NCBI GenBank assembly: GCA_021775615.1
Contig: JAJFHL010000154.1
Coordinates: forward strand, 1 to 44,491
Length of the DNA stretch: 44,491 nt
Source: Hyphomicrobiales bacterium
GTDB lineage: Bacteria > Pseudomonadota > Alphaproteobacteria > Rhizobiales > JAJFHB01
Direction: 5' to 3'
The notes beneath the pieces were generated by a model. It was not told the origin of the DNA. It worked only from the letters and a program-made list of their open reading frames with translations, and ran no database searches. The number at the start of each line of letters is the position of its first letter. Within the stretch, counting starts at the first letter, position 1. This document shows positions 1 through 9,427 of this stretch, piece by piece. A program made the position numbers and the translations under genes.

Positions 1-1118
1 AACGTGTCGAGCATGGGCAGGAAGATCGGCACGAAGATGATCAGGATTTCCGACCACTCAAGCGGCCAGCCGAGGAGGAAAATGATCGCCTGGCACATGA
101 CCAGGAACTGCCAGGGCGCCATGTCGAGGGAGACGATCCAGTGTTCGATCACGTCATGGCCGCCGAGATAGGAGAACACCGAGGCGAACGTCCACGACCC
201 GACGAACAGCCAGCACACCATGGCTGTCGCCTTGGCGGTCAGAAACACCGACTCCTTGACCTTGATCCAGGTCAGCGAGCGATAGCAGAAGGCCAGCACC
301 AAGCCTCCCAGCGCACCCATGGCAGCGGCTTCGGCCGGGGTTGCAAGTCCGCCCAGAATCGAGCCGAGCACCAGCATGATGAGCACGGTCAGCGGCACGA
401 ACGAGGTCAGCAGCTGAAAGTAGATCTGCCTTACCGGTGGAGCGTCGTCCATTTTGGGCAACGGGGCCAGCGATGGGTTAATGCGTGCCCGCACCAGAAC
501 GTAGAGAATGTAGAAGCCGGCCAGCATGAGGCCGGGGAACACCGCCGCTGCGTAGAGCCGGAGCGGCGAGAGCTCGGCGATCGCCGCATAGACGATCAGC
601 ATGATCGACGGCGGAATGAGAATCCCCAGAGTACCGCCGGCGCAGATCACTCCGGACGCGAACTCCTTGTTGTAATTGGCCTGCGCCATCGCCGGAAAGG
701 CGAGCAGCCCCATCAGCGTCACCACCGCGCCGACAATGCCGCTGGCGGTGGAAAACACCGTGCATGTGATCAGAGCCGCGATGGCCATAGACCCCGGCAG
801 GTTGCGGGCCGCCAGGTAGAGTGAATGGAACAGCCGGTCGACGATGTTTGCGCGCTCGACCACGTAGCCCATGAACAGGAAAAGGGGGATCGCGACCAGA
901 ACGTCGTTTTCCATCACCGAGTAGGTGTTCTGGTTCAGGAGATAGAAGATCTGATTGTTGAACAGATCGCTGAATTCATTGATGGAGCTCGCGTTGTAGT
1001 AGGCGTAGTAGCCAAAGCCCACACCCATGGCCAGAAGCGTGAACGCGATCGGGAAGCCCAGAAGGACCAGCACGATGAACAGCGAAAGCATGAAGATGGC
1101 GACTTCGGGATTGGTCAT
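1..1118 (-). CDS. dctM: TRAP transporter large permease, DctM/FcbT3-like (3' part cut by window edge)
   Basis: Large membrane subunit of a tripartite ATP-independent periplasmic (TRAP) transporter. It forms the sodium-driven elevator domain in the inner membrane that moves the substrate delivered by DctP. The reading frame starts at an ATG at 1118 (MTNPEVAIFMLSLF) and runs off the left edge after about 372 codons, so the C-terminus is missing; the family is usually 430-470 aa. Many hydrophobic helices are visible, with the conserved family stretch GGTLGILIPPS and a following IVYAAIAELS segment. It lies 36 bp downstream of dctQ on the same strand, in the usual P-Q-M order. The FcbT3/COG4664-like subtype is inferred from its partners; the substrate cannot be read from the sequence. 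Confidence 0.93.
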   Translation of the reverse strand, partial: MTNPEVAIFMLSLFIVLVLLGFPIAFTLLAMGVGFGYYAYYNASSINEFSDLFNNQIFYLLNQNTYSVMENDVLVAIPLFLFMGYVVERANIVDRLFHSLYLAARNLPGSMAIAALITCTVFSTASGIVGAVVTLMGLLAFPAMAQANYNKEFASGVICAGGTLGILIPPSIMLIVYAAIAELSPLRLYAAAVFPGLMLAGFYILYVLVRARINPSLAPLPKMDDAPPVRQIYFQLLTSFVPLTVLIMLVLGSILGGLATPAEAAAMGALGGLVLAFCYRSLTWIKVKESVFLTAKATAMVCWLFVGSWTFASVFSYLGGHDVIEHWIVSLDMAPWQFLVMCQAIIFLLGWPLEWSEILIIFVPIFLPMLDT

Positions 1119-1154
1119 GTTCGTAGCGGCTCCGGAAGCGTGTCTGCAGTGGTC

Positions 1155-1736
1155 TTATGAAAGACGGATTTTGTCGGCGGCATCGGCGCCCAATATGGAG
1201 TCTTCCGTTTCGCGAACATCTTCCAGGCGCTCCAGCCATTTGCCGCTGCGTATCGCCAAAATGCAGCGCAATGATTCGGCAATCCCCTGAACCATGAGCA
1301 GGCCGCCGGCGAGCGGAATCAGGGTCTTGAAAAAGTAGATCTGGATCCGGGCCGGGCTGTTCCAGCTCACTTCCTTGTAGCGCCACGAATCCGAGGCGAT
1401 CTCGGTGCCGTACCAGACCAGAGCCAGCATTCCGGGGAAGAAGAACAGAATGTAGAGAACAAGATCGATGCTCGCCTGCCACCTGACCGGTATCAGGCGG
1501 TAGAACACGTCACCGCGCACATGGCTGTCCTGGGCGAGGGCGTAGGCGCCGGCCATCATGAACAGCGCACCATACATCTGCACCATCATGTCAAAGGCCC
1601 AGACCGTCGGTGCGTTGAGCACGTAGCGCACGAACACTTCGTAGGACACCGAAAGGGTCAGGATCAGGATGCACCAGCCAAACGCCCGGCCCACCCAGAT
1701 GCTCAGGCTTTCAATGGCGTGGATTATGGATGTCAC
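1155..1736 (-). CDS. dctQ: TRAP transporter small permease, DctQ/FcbT2-like
   Basis: Small membrane subunit of the TRAP transporter, which pairs with DctM in the inner membrane. The 193-aa product has four hydrophobic segments (about residues 16-36, 48-66, 90-110 and 134-152), as expected for DctQ, and the typical early motif EVFVRYVLNAPTVWAFD. The C-terminal 35 residues are charged and cytoplasmic-looking. The start is GTG at 1736, chosen because a strong GGGGAGG ribosome site lies just upstream. It follows dctP after a gap of about 90 bp that contains a stable hairpin, and precedes dctM by 36 bp, so the three genes form one operon. Confidence 0.92.
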   Translation of the reverse strand: MTSIIHAIESLSIWVGRAFGWCILILTLSVSYEVFVRYVLNAPTVWAFDMMVQMYGALFMMAGAYALAQDSHVRGDVFYRLIPVRWQASIDLVLYILFFFPGMLALVWYGTEIASDSWRYKEVSWNSPARIQIYFFKTLIPLAGGLLMVQGIAESLRCILAIRSGKWLERLEDVRETEDSILGADAADKIRLS

Positions 1737-1766
1737 TGCAGCCTCCCCAACTGTAACCCGTAGGAT

Positions 1767-1791
1767 CCGGGGGCCGATTCTCGGCCCCCGG
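1767..1791 (-). terminator. Strong hairpin between dctP and dctQ (attenuator or mRNA stabiliser)
   Basis: A perfect 11-bp GC-rich stem (1767-1777 with 1781-1791) closes a 3-nt loop. It follows the dctP stop and precedes the dctQ ribosome site on the same transcript. There is no U-tract after it on the minus strand, so it is not a canonical intrinsic terminator. A likely role, by inference, is to protect or partly terminate the dctP message so that the binding protein is made in excess over the membrane subunits. Confidence 0.6.
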
Positions 1792-1827
1792 GCAGCTTTG
1801 TTCAGCTAAGCCGTGTTGTTTGCGGGC

Positions 1828-2937
1828 CTAACCGAAATGATGGTTGTAGGCCAGCTTGTAGTCCGGCTGGTTGAGGTTCAGATAGTTCATCACCTCTTTG
1901 GCATAGGCCTTCTGCGATGCGATCACCTTGGCGAAGAAGGGATCTTCCGCCGAGATCCGGTCAACGACGATGTCCCAGGCCTTCAACTGTTCGACCATCA
2001 CCGAATCAGGGGTGCGGTAGACATTGACGCCCTGGCCTTTCAGTTTCTCGAGATCTTCGGCATAGCGCTTGGTGTTGTGCCAGTAGAAGTTCGAGTTCTC
2101 GGCTTCCGATGCATATTTCAGGATGGCCTGAAGCTCGCCCGGCAGGCCTTCGAACTTGCCCTTGTTGAAGGTAACTTCAAAGAATTCCTGGCTCTGGTGG
2201 AAGCTTGCAAGATGGTAGTGCTTGGACACGTCCTGCATGCCGAAGTCACGGTCCGACGTCGGATTGTTGAATTCCGCGGCGTCGATCAGGCCCGACTTCA
2301 TGGCCGGCTGGATTTCGCCGCCGGGAAGCTGCACAACGGACATGCCCATTTCGAGCAGAACGTCCGCCGCCAGGCCGACGGTGCGGTACTTCAGGCCGTC
2401 CATCTGCTTGGCGTCTTTGATCTGTTCCTTGAACCAGCCAAGCGGCTGCGCCGGCATTGGGCTGTTGAAGAAGCTGACGACGTTCAGGCCGAGGCCGCCC
2501 ATGAGTTCATTGAACAGCTCCAGGCCGCCGCCGTAGTGGATCCAGCCGAGCACTTCCTGGCTCGACCAGCCGAAGCAGGGGCCGGTGCCGAACAGCGACG
2601 CTGACTTTGACTTGGAGTACCAGTAGGCCGGCACATAATGGGCGGCATCAAGCACGCCGCGGTGAACCGCGTCCTGCATCTGCGACGTCTTCACCACCGA
2701 GTTGACGGCGAGAAGGTCGATCTTGATGTCTTTCCCGGCCATTGCATGTACCCGGTCCACATAGGACTTGGCATTCTCCAGGAAAATACCGCCGCCCCAG
2801 GCAGCCTGCATTTTCATAACGGTCGGCTCGGCGCGCGCGATGCTTGGCGCAGCAACGCCGGCAACGGCGACACCGCCGGCGGCCAAGCCCGCGGATTTCA
2901 GAAACTTACGACGCGAGGCGGTCGTTTTCTTGCTCAT
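1828..2937 (-). CDS. dctP: TRAP transporter substrate-binding protein, DctP/FcbT1-like, Tat-exported
   Basis: Periplasmic solute receptor of the TRAP system, 369 aa. The start at 2937 is chosen over an upstream in-frame ATG (3009) because it has a GGGAGAG ribosome site and begins a signal peptide directly. That peptide carries a twin-arginine motif (SRRKFLK), a hydrophobic run (AGLAAGGVAVAGVAAPS) and an ARA-like cleavage site, so export by Tat is expected. The mature part has family-typical features: an early WGGG segment, the FNSPMPAQPLGWF region, and IDAAEFNNPTSD in the hinge/ligand area. The last matches the FcbT1 (COG4663) branch, which includes receptors for keto acids and aromatic or sugar acids. 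The substrate is not determined. It is first in the operon with dctQ and dctM. Confidence 0.92.
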   Translation of the reverse strand: MSKKTTASRRKFLKSAGLAAGGVAVAGVAAPSIARAEPTVMKMQAAWGGGIFLENAKSYVDRVHAMAGKDIKIDLLAVNSVVKTSQMQDAVHRGVLDAAHYVPAYWYSKSKSASLFGTGPCFGWSSQEVLGWIHYGGGLELFNELMGGLGLNVVSFFNSPMPAQPLGWFKEQIKDAKQMDGLKYRTVGLAADVLLEMGMSVVQLPGGEIQPAMKSGLIDAAEFNNPTSDRDFGMQDVSKHYHLASFHQSQEFFEVTFNKGKFEGLPGELQAILKYASEAENSNFYWHNTKRYAEDLEKLKGQGVNVYRTPDSVMVEQLKAWDIVVDRISAEDPFFAKVIASQKAYAKEVMNYLNLNQPDYKLAYNHHFG

Positions 2938-2965
2938 GTGTTTCTCTCCCTGAGTAATCTCGAAC

Positions 2966-2975
2966 TGGTGTACCA
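2966..2975. promoter_or_regulatory. Candidate GntR/FadR-type operator before dctP
   Basis: TGGTGTACCA lies 28 bp upstream of the dctP start codon. It fits the TGGT-N2-ACCA half-site pattern known for FadR-type GntR regulators, which often control TRAP operons. No regulator gene lies nearby in the window, and a 10-bp match can arise by chance. Confidence 0.25.
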
Positions 2976-3077
2976 AGCTCGAACGACCCTGGCACATTAC
3001 CACTCTCATCCCGACAGGCTAGACGCCTTTCCATCATCAGGAATGGCGACAATACCCCGAATTGCAGTTCTGGCGTC

Positions 3078-3093
3078 TTCAACCTTGGTTGAA
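3078..3093. promoter_or_regulatory. Inverted repeat upstream of the TRAP operon (operator-like)
   Basis: TTCAACC-TT-GGTTGAA is a perfect 7-bp inverted repeat with a 2-bp centre, about 140 bp upstream of dctP in the 265-bp gap between dctP and the next gene. Its symmetry and position suit a transcription-factor site. I cannot assign a regulator family. No clear promoter hexamers were seen elsewhere in this gap. Confidence 0.35.
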
Positions 3094-3202
3094 CGCTTGC
3101 TCTTTGTGGAGTTTACGGAGTTCGGCCGGCCGGTGCGGGCCAGGTCTGCGGGCTGCCCATGCGATTTGACGCCATCAAACTTCAATAAGAAGAGGACACG
3201 AC

Positions 3203-4723
3203 CTAGTTGCCGTGCGGCTTCAGTTCAAGCACCGTGGGTATTGGCGGAGACGCGTAGAAAAAACGGCCCGAGCCCATGACATCCACATGGCGGTAGATGA
3301 AGCGATGATAGATCAGGGTGCGTCCGGCTTCCTGAGGTGGCGTCCATGACGCCTTGATCTGGCTCGCCTCCATCGTGTTGAGCAGTCCTACGAACGCATC
3401 GCCGAAGCGCGCGGCAAGCAGTTCGGCGTCGGACGGCACGTATTCCTGCGGGTTGGCCCCGAGAGCAATATTGCCGTGCTCGAACTTGCCCGGATTGGCG
3501 CGGGCGGCGGCGATCAGCCGTTCCATTTCCGCCGCCAGTTCCACCATGCTCTCGGCGGCAAAGGCCGGCAGGGAAACCGCGTCAAGAGAGAGGGCCGGGC
3601 GGTAATCGAAAACGGTGTCGGGCGTGCGCTTCGGCCGGTAGTCGAGAAAGCGTATGCTGTGCCTGTGCTCGGTGGTTTCACCGCAGCAGGTCGTTGTGTA
3701 GCTGAACGCGGTGTCCGACAGCCATTTGGCATCGCCGTGCACCCGGGCGGCGCCGTTATCGCCGCTCCTGCCTCCGACGATCTCATCGGGTTCGCGGGCA
3801 CCGCGCAGATAATCCTTCAGGTGCTGGACCCGGACCACGTGATAGGGGCCGTAGTGTCCCTGCGGCAAAAGCACAAACGATCCGTCATGCGAGAACACGT
3901 CGAAAAACCAGTCGGAGAAATGCAGCGTCCCGGCCGGCTTGTAGACGTACTTTGCTGCATCGCCCTTGAATTCAAACCGCAGTTCTTCGACCTCATACTC
4001 CAATGGGGCAAGCTGTTCGCGTGCGCCCCTGAAATGTGCCGAGATCGGGCCGGACACGACGATCTTCAGAGTGTCGTCGTCCACCATCGGCTGCGACAGG
4101 GCGGCGAGCAGGTTTTCGGTGGCCACACCGCGCTCGAAGGCAAACGCCGCACCCAGGTCGTCCGCGTAAAGCGCCAGGGCGCGCCGTGTGGCGGCGTCCA
4201 TGACGCCATCCGTCGCATTCTCCAGAAGCCCTTGTGCCTTGAGCCTTGCCTGAAGCGCCGCGGTCTCGCGCGCGTCGGGCGTGCGCTCAAGCACCAGGTT
4301 GGTCGATCCCGAAGCCGACGGCACCACGAGAACGCGCGCATCGACTTGAAGCAAGGTGGTGAGTTCGCGCCCGTCGCACATCAGGCGCAGGCTGCGGTTT
4401 TCCCGAGCATCGGCAATACCGGCGGGCGCCAGCTCGATGTCGGAAAGATTGGGATCGTCGGCGGAAAGGGCGGGGTCCGCCAGAGGCTCAAGCGACCAGG
4501 CCTTGCAGGTGGTTCCGTCAATCCATTCGGCATTTCCACCGAACCGGGCGCGCCGGCCGAGCGCCATGTCGGCGGCTGCATCGCCGGGGCCGCTGGCGAC
4601 GTCCGAAGCGCGGCGCAACGCCACCACTTCATATACGCCGGCCGGCCCGGCATCGCTTGCCGCCGCCACCGGTTGCGCCGCCGATGTGGCGGCCAGGGAT
4701 AGTGTCAGGAATAACGTCCGCAT
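3203..4723 (-). CDS. Exported protein of unknown function with a possible peptidoglycan-binding-like segment
   Basis: A 506-aa protein with a clear Sec-type signal peptide (MRTLFLTLSLAATSAAQPVAAA), so it should act in the periplasm or outside. I do not recognise the family as a whole. Residues about 160-200 (ARLKAQGLLENATDGVMDAA, then TRRALALYADDLG) resemble the helical PG_binding_1 fold, where a similar G-x-x-D-G-x-x-x-x-x-T-x-x-A pattern is typical. The rest is rich in aromatic residues, with a vicinal Cys-Cys pair (TTTCCGETTEHRH) near residue 345 next to two histidines, which could be a disulfide or metal site. The C-terminus ends in a Phe/Tyr/Pro-rich strand-like region. It stands alone on the minus strand between tRNA-Ala and the TRAP operon. 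Function unknown. Confidence 0.8.
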   Translation of the reverse strand: MRTLFLTLSLAATSAAQPVAAASDAGPAGVYEVVALRRASDVASGPGDAAADMALGRRARFGGNAEWIDGTTCKAWSLEPLADPALSADDPNLSDIELAPAGIADARENRSLRLMCDGRELTTLLQVDARVLVVPSASGSTNLVLERTPDARETAALQARLKAQGLLENATDGVMDAATRRALALYADDLGAAFAFERGVATENLLAALSQPMVDDDTLKIVVSGPISAHFRGAREQLAPLEYEVEELRFEFKGDAAKYVYKPAGTLHFSDWFFDVFSHDGSFVLLPQGHYGPYHVVRVQHLKDYLRGAREPDEIVGGRSGDNGAARVHGDAKWLSDTAFSYTTTCCGETTEHRHSIRFLDYRPKRTPDTVFDYRPALSLDAVSLPAFAAESMVELAAEMERLIAAARANPGKFEHGNIALGANPQEYVPSDAELLAARFGDAFVGLLNTMEASQIKASWTPPQEAGRTLIYHRFIYRHVDVMGSGRFFYASPPIPTVLELKPHGN

Positions 4724-4995
4724 CGCCCGTCTCCGAGGTTACGGAGCATATGGGTGTCCATGCGCCGAATATCACCCTTAGCTGCGGCAATTATATGGTC
4801 GATCGGCGGCAAAGGCCGTTCGCCACGGGTACTCTAGGCCATTTATGAGTCCATGGCCTGAACCCGCTGTAGGGAAAGTGTTGGAGGTGAGAGGAATAAT
4901 CTCTGCCCAACCAAGGCGTCCAAACGGACGCCCCGGGCGAGAGCCCGCCCCGTCGGAGCCGCTGAGTGAAACGAAGCTTAACGTGAGACAAAAAG

Positions 4996-5071
<76 letters not shown>

Positions 5072-5205
5072 ACACACGGTCAGTCCCGCCGGTCTTCGCG
5101 AATACGAAGGAAGCAACTCTGCTCCATCGGCGGGCAGACCACTATCTATGACGTGCCGCCCGTTTGATCAAGCACAGAGTGCGCGCCTGACCACAGCCGC
5201 CGGGA

Positions 5206-5622
5206 CTAGTTTTCTTCCTCGTCCCCCGCAACCCCGCCGATCAGACCGGTGACATCAGGCTCGTCTTCGTTGTCCGTCTCCAGAAATGTATCGTCGTCGC
5301 CGTCCGCATCATCATCGGCATCGTCGTCGCCAAGATCGACATCCGCAATCGCCGCGACCTCATCATCATCCTCATCGTCCGCCACCTCGACATCGTCCAG
5401 GCTGATCACCTCGACGTCGCCGGTGTCTTCCTTTTTGACTTCTTCGGTCTCCGGCGCGGCCGGCTTGGCTTCGGGAGGAGTGGTATCCTTGGGAGGCAGC
5501 AGGACGCCGGGCACGAAGGCCGTCTCGCATTTCGGGCATTCGACCGGCATCTTTTCGAGATCGAAAAATTTGGCCCCGCAGCTTGTGCAGGTGCGCTTGG
5601 TTCCAAGTTCAGGTTTGGCCAT
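5206..5622 (-). CDS. Acidic zinc-ribbon-like protein, TIGR02300 (FYDLN acid) family
   Basis: A 138-aa protein of the alphaproteobacterial TIGR02300 family, whose function is not established. The N-terminus (MAKPELGTKRTCTSCGAKFF) starts a compact CxxC...CxxC zinc-ribbon (CTSCG, then CPKC about 17 residues later), with FFDLEKMP as the local version of the FYDLN signature. From about residue 60 onward it is a highly acidic, low-complexity tail dominated by Asp and Glu. The start at 5622 is chosen because the family begins MAKPELG; a longer in-frame reading up to 5853 is not supported by homology. It is divergent from aroA and is commonly found beside it in this group. Confidence 0.9.
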   Translation of the reverse strand: MAKPELGTKRTCTSCGAKFFDLEKMPVECPKCETAFVPGVLLPPKDTTPPEAKPAAPETEEVKKEDTGDVEVISLDDVEVADDEDDDEVAAIADVDLGDDDADDDADGDDDTFLETDNEDEPDVTGLIGGVAGDEEEN

Positions 5623-5677
5623 GTTGCACCGTCGTAGGTATCTCTTGCATGAGGTTTTCTGTCTAAAATTGCGGCTT

Positions 5678-5706
5678 CCCATGCCACGTTGCCGCGGGCG
5701 TGTCAA
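5678..5706 (-). promoter_or_regulatory. Weak candidate promoter for the TIGR02300-type gene
   Basis: On the minus strand a perfect TTGACA (5701-5706) stands 17 nt from CATGGG (5678-5683), about 55 nt before the start codon. The -35 box is good, but the -10 box is a poor match. Confidence 0.25.
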
Positions 5707-5741
5707 AGGCAAATATCGCCCGGAAAACGGGGCTGCGCGCA

Positions 5742-7184
<1,443 letters not shown>

Positions 7185-7249
7185 GCGCCCGGCGATTTTT
7201 GCGTGCATCGGCCCCGGCGAACCCAAAATAAATGAGTGAAGACGCGCAC

Positions 7250-7278
7250 TTGCCGGATTGCGGAAATTTAGATATAGA
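7250..7278 (+). promoter_or_regulatory. Candidate promoter for rpsA
   Basis: TTGCCG (7250-7255) and TATAGA (7273-7278) are 17 bp apart in the 340-bp gap between aroA and rpsA. This would give a leader of about 240 nt before rpsA. The hexamers suit a housekeeping sigma factor, but the assignment rests on pattern only. Confidence 0.35.
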
Positions 7279-7441
7279 AACCGCGTTCGAGGCGGTCGTC
7301 GACTCTGTTGACGGCGCAAACGCCCTTGATTTGTCCGAGCACGAGCTGTGCCGGGCGATTAGCAGGTGTCCGATGCCGCAGTAACGCGCGGAAACTGACC
7401 GGAAAACCTGAACGTGGATGCCCACAACTCGAACGGTGGTG

Positions 7442-7499
7442 CTGCCCGGACCGGGCAGTCGCGTCGGGGTGTGGGATGTCCTGCGGACATAACCGCAGG
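7442..7499 (+). promoter_or_regulatory. Two leader hairpins before rpsA
   Basis: Two stems lie in a row just upstream of the rpsA ribosome site: CTGCCCGG/CCGGGCAG (7442-7449 with 7451-7458) and CCTGCGG/CCGCAGG (7480-7486 with 7493-7499, loop ACATAA). Ribosomal protein S1 represses its own translation through a structured leader in gammaproteobacteria. A similar role here is inference. Confidence 0.4.
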
Positions 7500-7525
7500 C
7501 CAACAAGATACTATAGGTGCTTAAC

Positions 7526-9370
7526 ATGTCCGAGCCGGCTATGAGCTCATTGAACCCCACCCGCGAAGAGTTTGCCGCTCTTCTCGATGAATCCCTCACC
7601 GAAGGCTCTTCGCTCGAGGGAACCGTTATCAAAGGCACGATCATCTCGATCGAAGCGGATCTTGCGATCATCGATGTCGGCCTCAAGACCGAAGGCCGCG
7701 TCCCCCTCAAGGAATTCCAATCGCCAGGCCAGGAAGCCGCGCTCGACATCGGCGACGAAGTCGAAGTGTTTCTTGAACGCATCGAGAACGCCATGGGCGA
7801 AGCGGTGCTCAGCCGCGACAAGGCGCGCCGCGAAGAGAGCTGGGGCCGCCTCGAAACCTCCTACGAAGCCAATGAGCGCGTCGACGGCACGATCTTCGGC
7901 CGCGTCAAGGGTGGCTTCACGGTCGACCTCGGCGGCGCTGTGGCGTTCCTGCCCGGCAGCCAGGTCGACATCCGGCCGATCCGCGATGTCACACCGTTGA
8001 TGAACATTCCGCAGCCGTTCCAGATCCTCAAGATGGACAAGCGCCGCGGCAACATCGTCGTGTCGCGCCGTGCCGTGCTCGAAGAGACCCGGGCCGAACA
8101 GCGCAGCGAACTGGTGCAGAACCTTTCCGAAGGCCAGGTCGTGGAAGGCGTTGTCAAGAACATCACCGATTACGGCGCATTCGTCGATCTCGGCGGTATC
8201 GACGGGCTGCTGCATGTCACCGACATTGCGTGGCGCCGCGTCAACCATCCCTCCGATGTGCTCTCCATCGGCCAGACCCTGAACGTCCAGATCATCAAGA
8301 TCAATCCGGAAACCCAGCGCATCTCGCTCGGCATGAAGCAGCTCGAGGCCGATCCCTGGGAAGGTGTCGAAGCCAAGTATCCGGTGCAGATGAAGGTCAA
8401 GGGCACGGTCACCAACATCACCGACTATGGTGCGTTCGTTGAGCTGGAAGACGGCATCGAAGGCCTGGTCCATGTCTCGGAAATGAGCTGGACCAAGAAG
8501 AACATCCACCCCGGAAAGATCGTCTCCACCTCCCAGGAGGTCGAGGTCATGGTGCTCGAGGTCGATCCGGTCAAACGGCGGATTTCGCTTGGCCTCAAGC
8601 AGTGCAGCGACAATCCCTGGCTCAGCTTCGCCGACGACTACCCGATCGGCACCGAAGTCGAGGGCGAGATCAAGAACATCACCGAGTTCGGTCTGTTCAT
8701 CGGTCTCGATGGCGATGTCGACGGCATGGTTCATCTCTCCGATCTCGACTGGAACCGTTCCGGCGAGGACGCCATCCAGGATTACAACAAGGGTGATGTG
8801 GTCAAGGCCAAGGTGCTCGAGGTCGACACTGACAAGGAACGCATCTCGCTTGGCATCAAGCAGTTGGGCGGCGACCCGCTCGACAGCATCGGTGATGTCC
8901 GCAAAGGCTCCATCGTCACCTGTGAGGTGTCGGCGGTGAAGGACAACGGTATCGAGGTGACCATCGGCGATGCCGGCATGACCGCGTTCATCCGCCGGTC
9001 CGATCTCAGCCGTGACCGTTCCGAGCAGCGCCCCGAACGCTTCGCGGTCGGCAACAAGCTGGACGCCCGCGTCACACAGATCGACAAGGCATCGCGCCGG
9101 GTCTCGGTTTCGATCAAAGCGCTTGAAATCGCTGAAGAAAAAGAGGCGGTTGCGCAATACGGATCGACCGATTCAGGTGCTTCGCTTGGCGATATCCTGG
9201 GCGCCGCACTCAGCCGCGCACAGGACACCGATTCTGAAGATGCTCCGGCCGACGACGCCGAAGCTGAAGCCGCTCCGGCGGAAGACGCTCCGGCGGAAGA
9301 CGCTCCGGTGGAAGATGCCCCGGTTGAAGAGGCCGCGGCGGAAGACACTGCCGACGGTGAGGAGAAATAG
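7526..9370 (+). CDS. rpsA: 30S ribosomal protein S1
   Basis: Binds mRNA and helps load it on the small ribosomal subunit. The 614-aa product has six S1/OB-fold RNA-binding repeats. The central ones are clearest, each with an ITDYGAFV or ITEFGLFI strand followed by GLLHVTD, GLVHVSE or GMVHLSD and an RISLG(M/L/I)KQ strand. The ATG at 7526 is preceded by AGGTG at a good distance; a GTG three codons earlier is possible. The C-terminal 50 residues form an acidic Ala/Pro/Glu/Asp tail built from pentapeptide repeats, which makes the protein longer than the roughly 560 aa usual in the class. rpsA normally follows cmk; here it follows aroA directly. Confidence 0.97.
   Translation: MSEPAMSSLNPTREEFAALLDESLTEGSSLEGTVIKGTIISIEADLAIIDVGLKTEGRVPLKEFQSPGQEAALDIGDEVEVFLERIENAMGEAVLSRDKARREESWGRLETSYEANERVDGTIFGRVKGGFTVDLGGAVAFLPGSQVDIRPIRDVTPLMNIPQPFQILKMDKRRGNIVVSRRAVLEETRAEQRSELVQNLSEGQVVEGVVKNITDYGAFVDLGGIDGLLHVTDIAWRRVNHPSDVLSIGQTLNVQIIKINPETQRISLGMKQLEADPWEGVEAKYPVQMKVKGTVTNITDYGAFVELEDGIEGLVHVSEMSWTKKNIHPGKIVSTSQEVEVMVLEVDPVKRRISLGLKQCSDNPWLSFADDYPIGTEVEGEIKNITEFGLFIGLDGDVDGMVHLSDLDWNRSGEDAIQDYNKGDVVKAKVLEVDTDKERISLGIKQLGGDPLDSIGDVRKGSIVTCEVSAVKDNGIEVTIGDAGMTAFIRRSDLSRDRSEQRPERFAVGNKLDARVTQIDKASRRVSVSIKALEIAEEKEAVAQYGSTDSGASLGDILGAALSRAQDTDSEDAPADDAEAEAAPAEDAPAEDAPVEDAPVEEAAAEDTADGEEK
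9272..9346 (+). repeat. 15-bp tandem repeat (five units) in the rpsA tail
   Basis: Five in-frame 15-bp units (9272-9286, 9287-9301, 9302-9316, 9317-9331, 9332-9346) encode APAED, APAED, APVED, APVEE and AAAED. The first two are identical and the rest diverge mainly by single substitutions. This is a minisatellite inside a coding sequence that adds acidic tail length without shifting the frame. Confidence 0.85.
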
Positions 9371-9380
9371 GGTGCCGCCG

Positions 9381-9400
9381 GGCCCGGCTCATGCCGGGCC
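9381..9400 (+). terminator. Hairpin after rpsA
   Basis: GGCCCGGC and GCCGGGCC form a perfect 8-bp stem around a TCAT loop, 10 bp after the rpsA stop. No U-tract follows, so full termination is doubtful. It may stabilise the rpsA message or lower read-through into sppA. Confidence 0.45.
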
Positions 9401-9427
9401 GCGCCGTGGCACTCCGTGGCATTGATC

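Noticed and set aside
7232-7384. Small acidic 50-codon frame (MSEDAHLPDCGNLD...) between aroA and rpsA
   Set aside because: It has no ribosome site, overlaps the candidate rpsA promoter, and shows no family I recognise. It is kept only as a remote possibility.
7547-9157. 536-codon minus-strand frame opposite rpsA
   Set aside because: Antisense shadow produced by the codon bias of rpsA; it has no family features.
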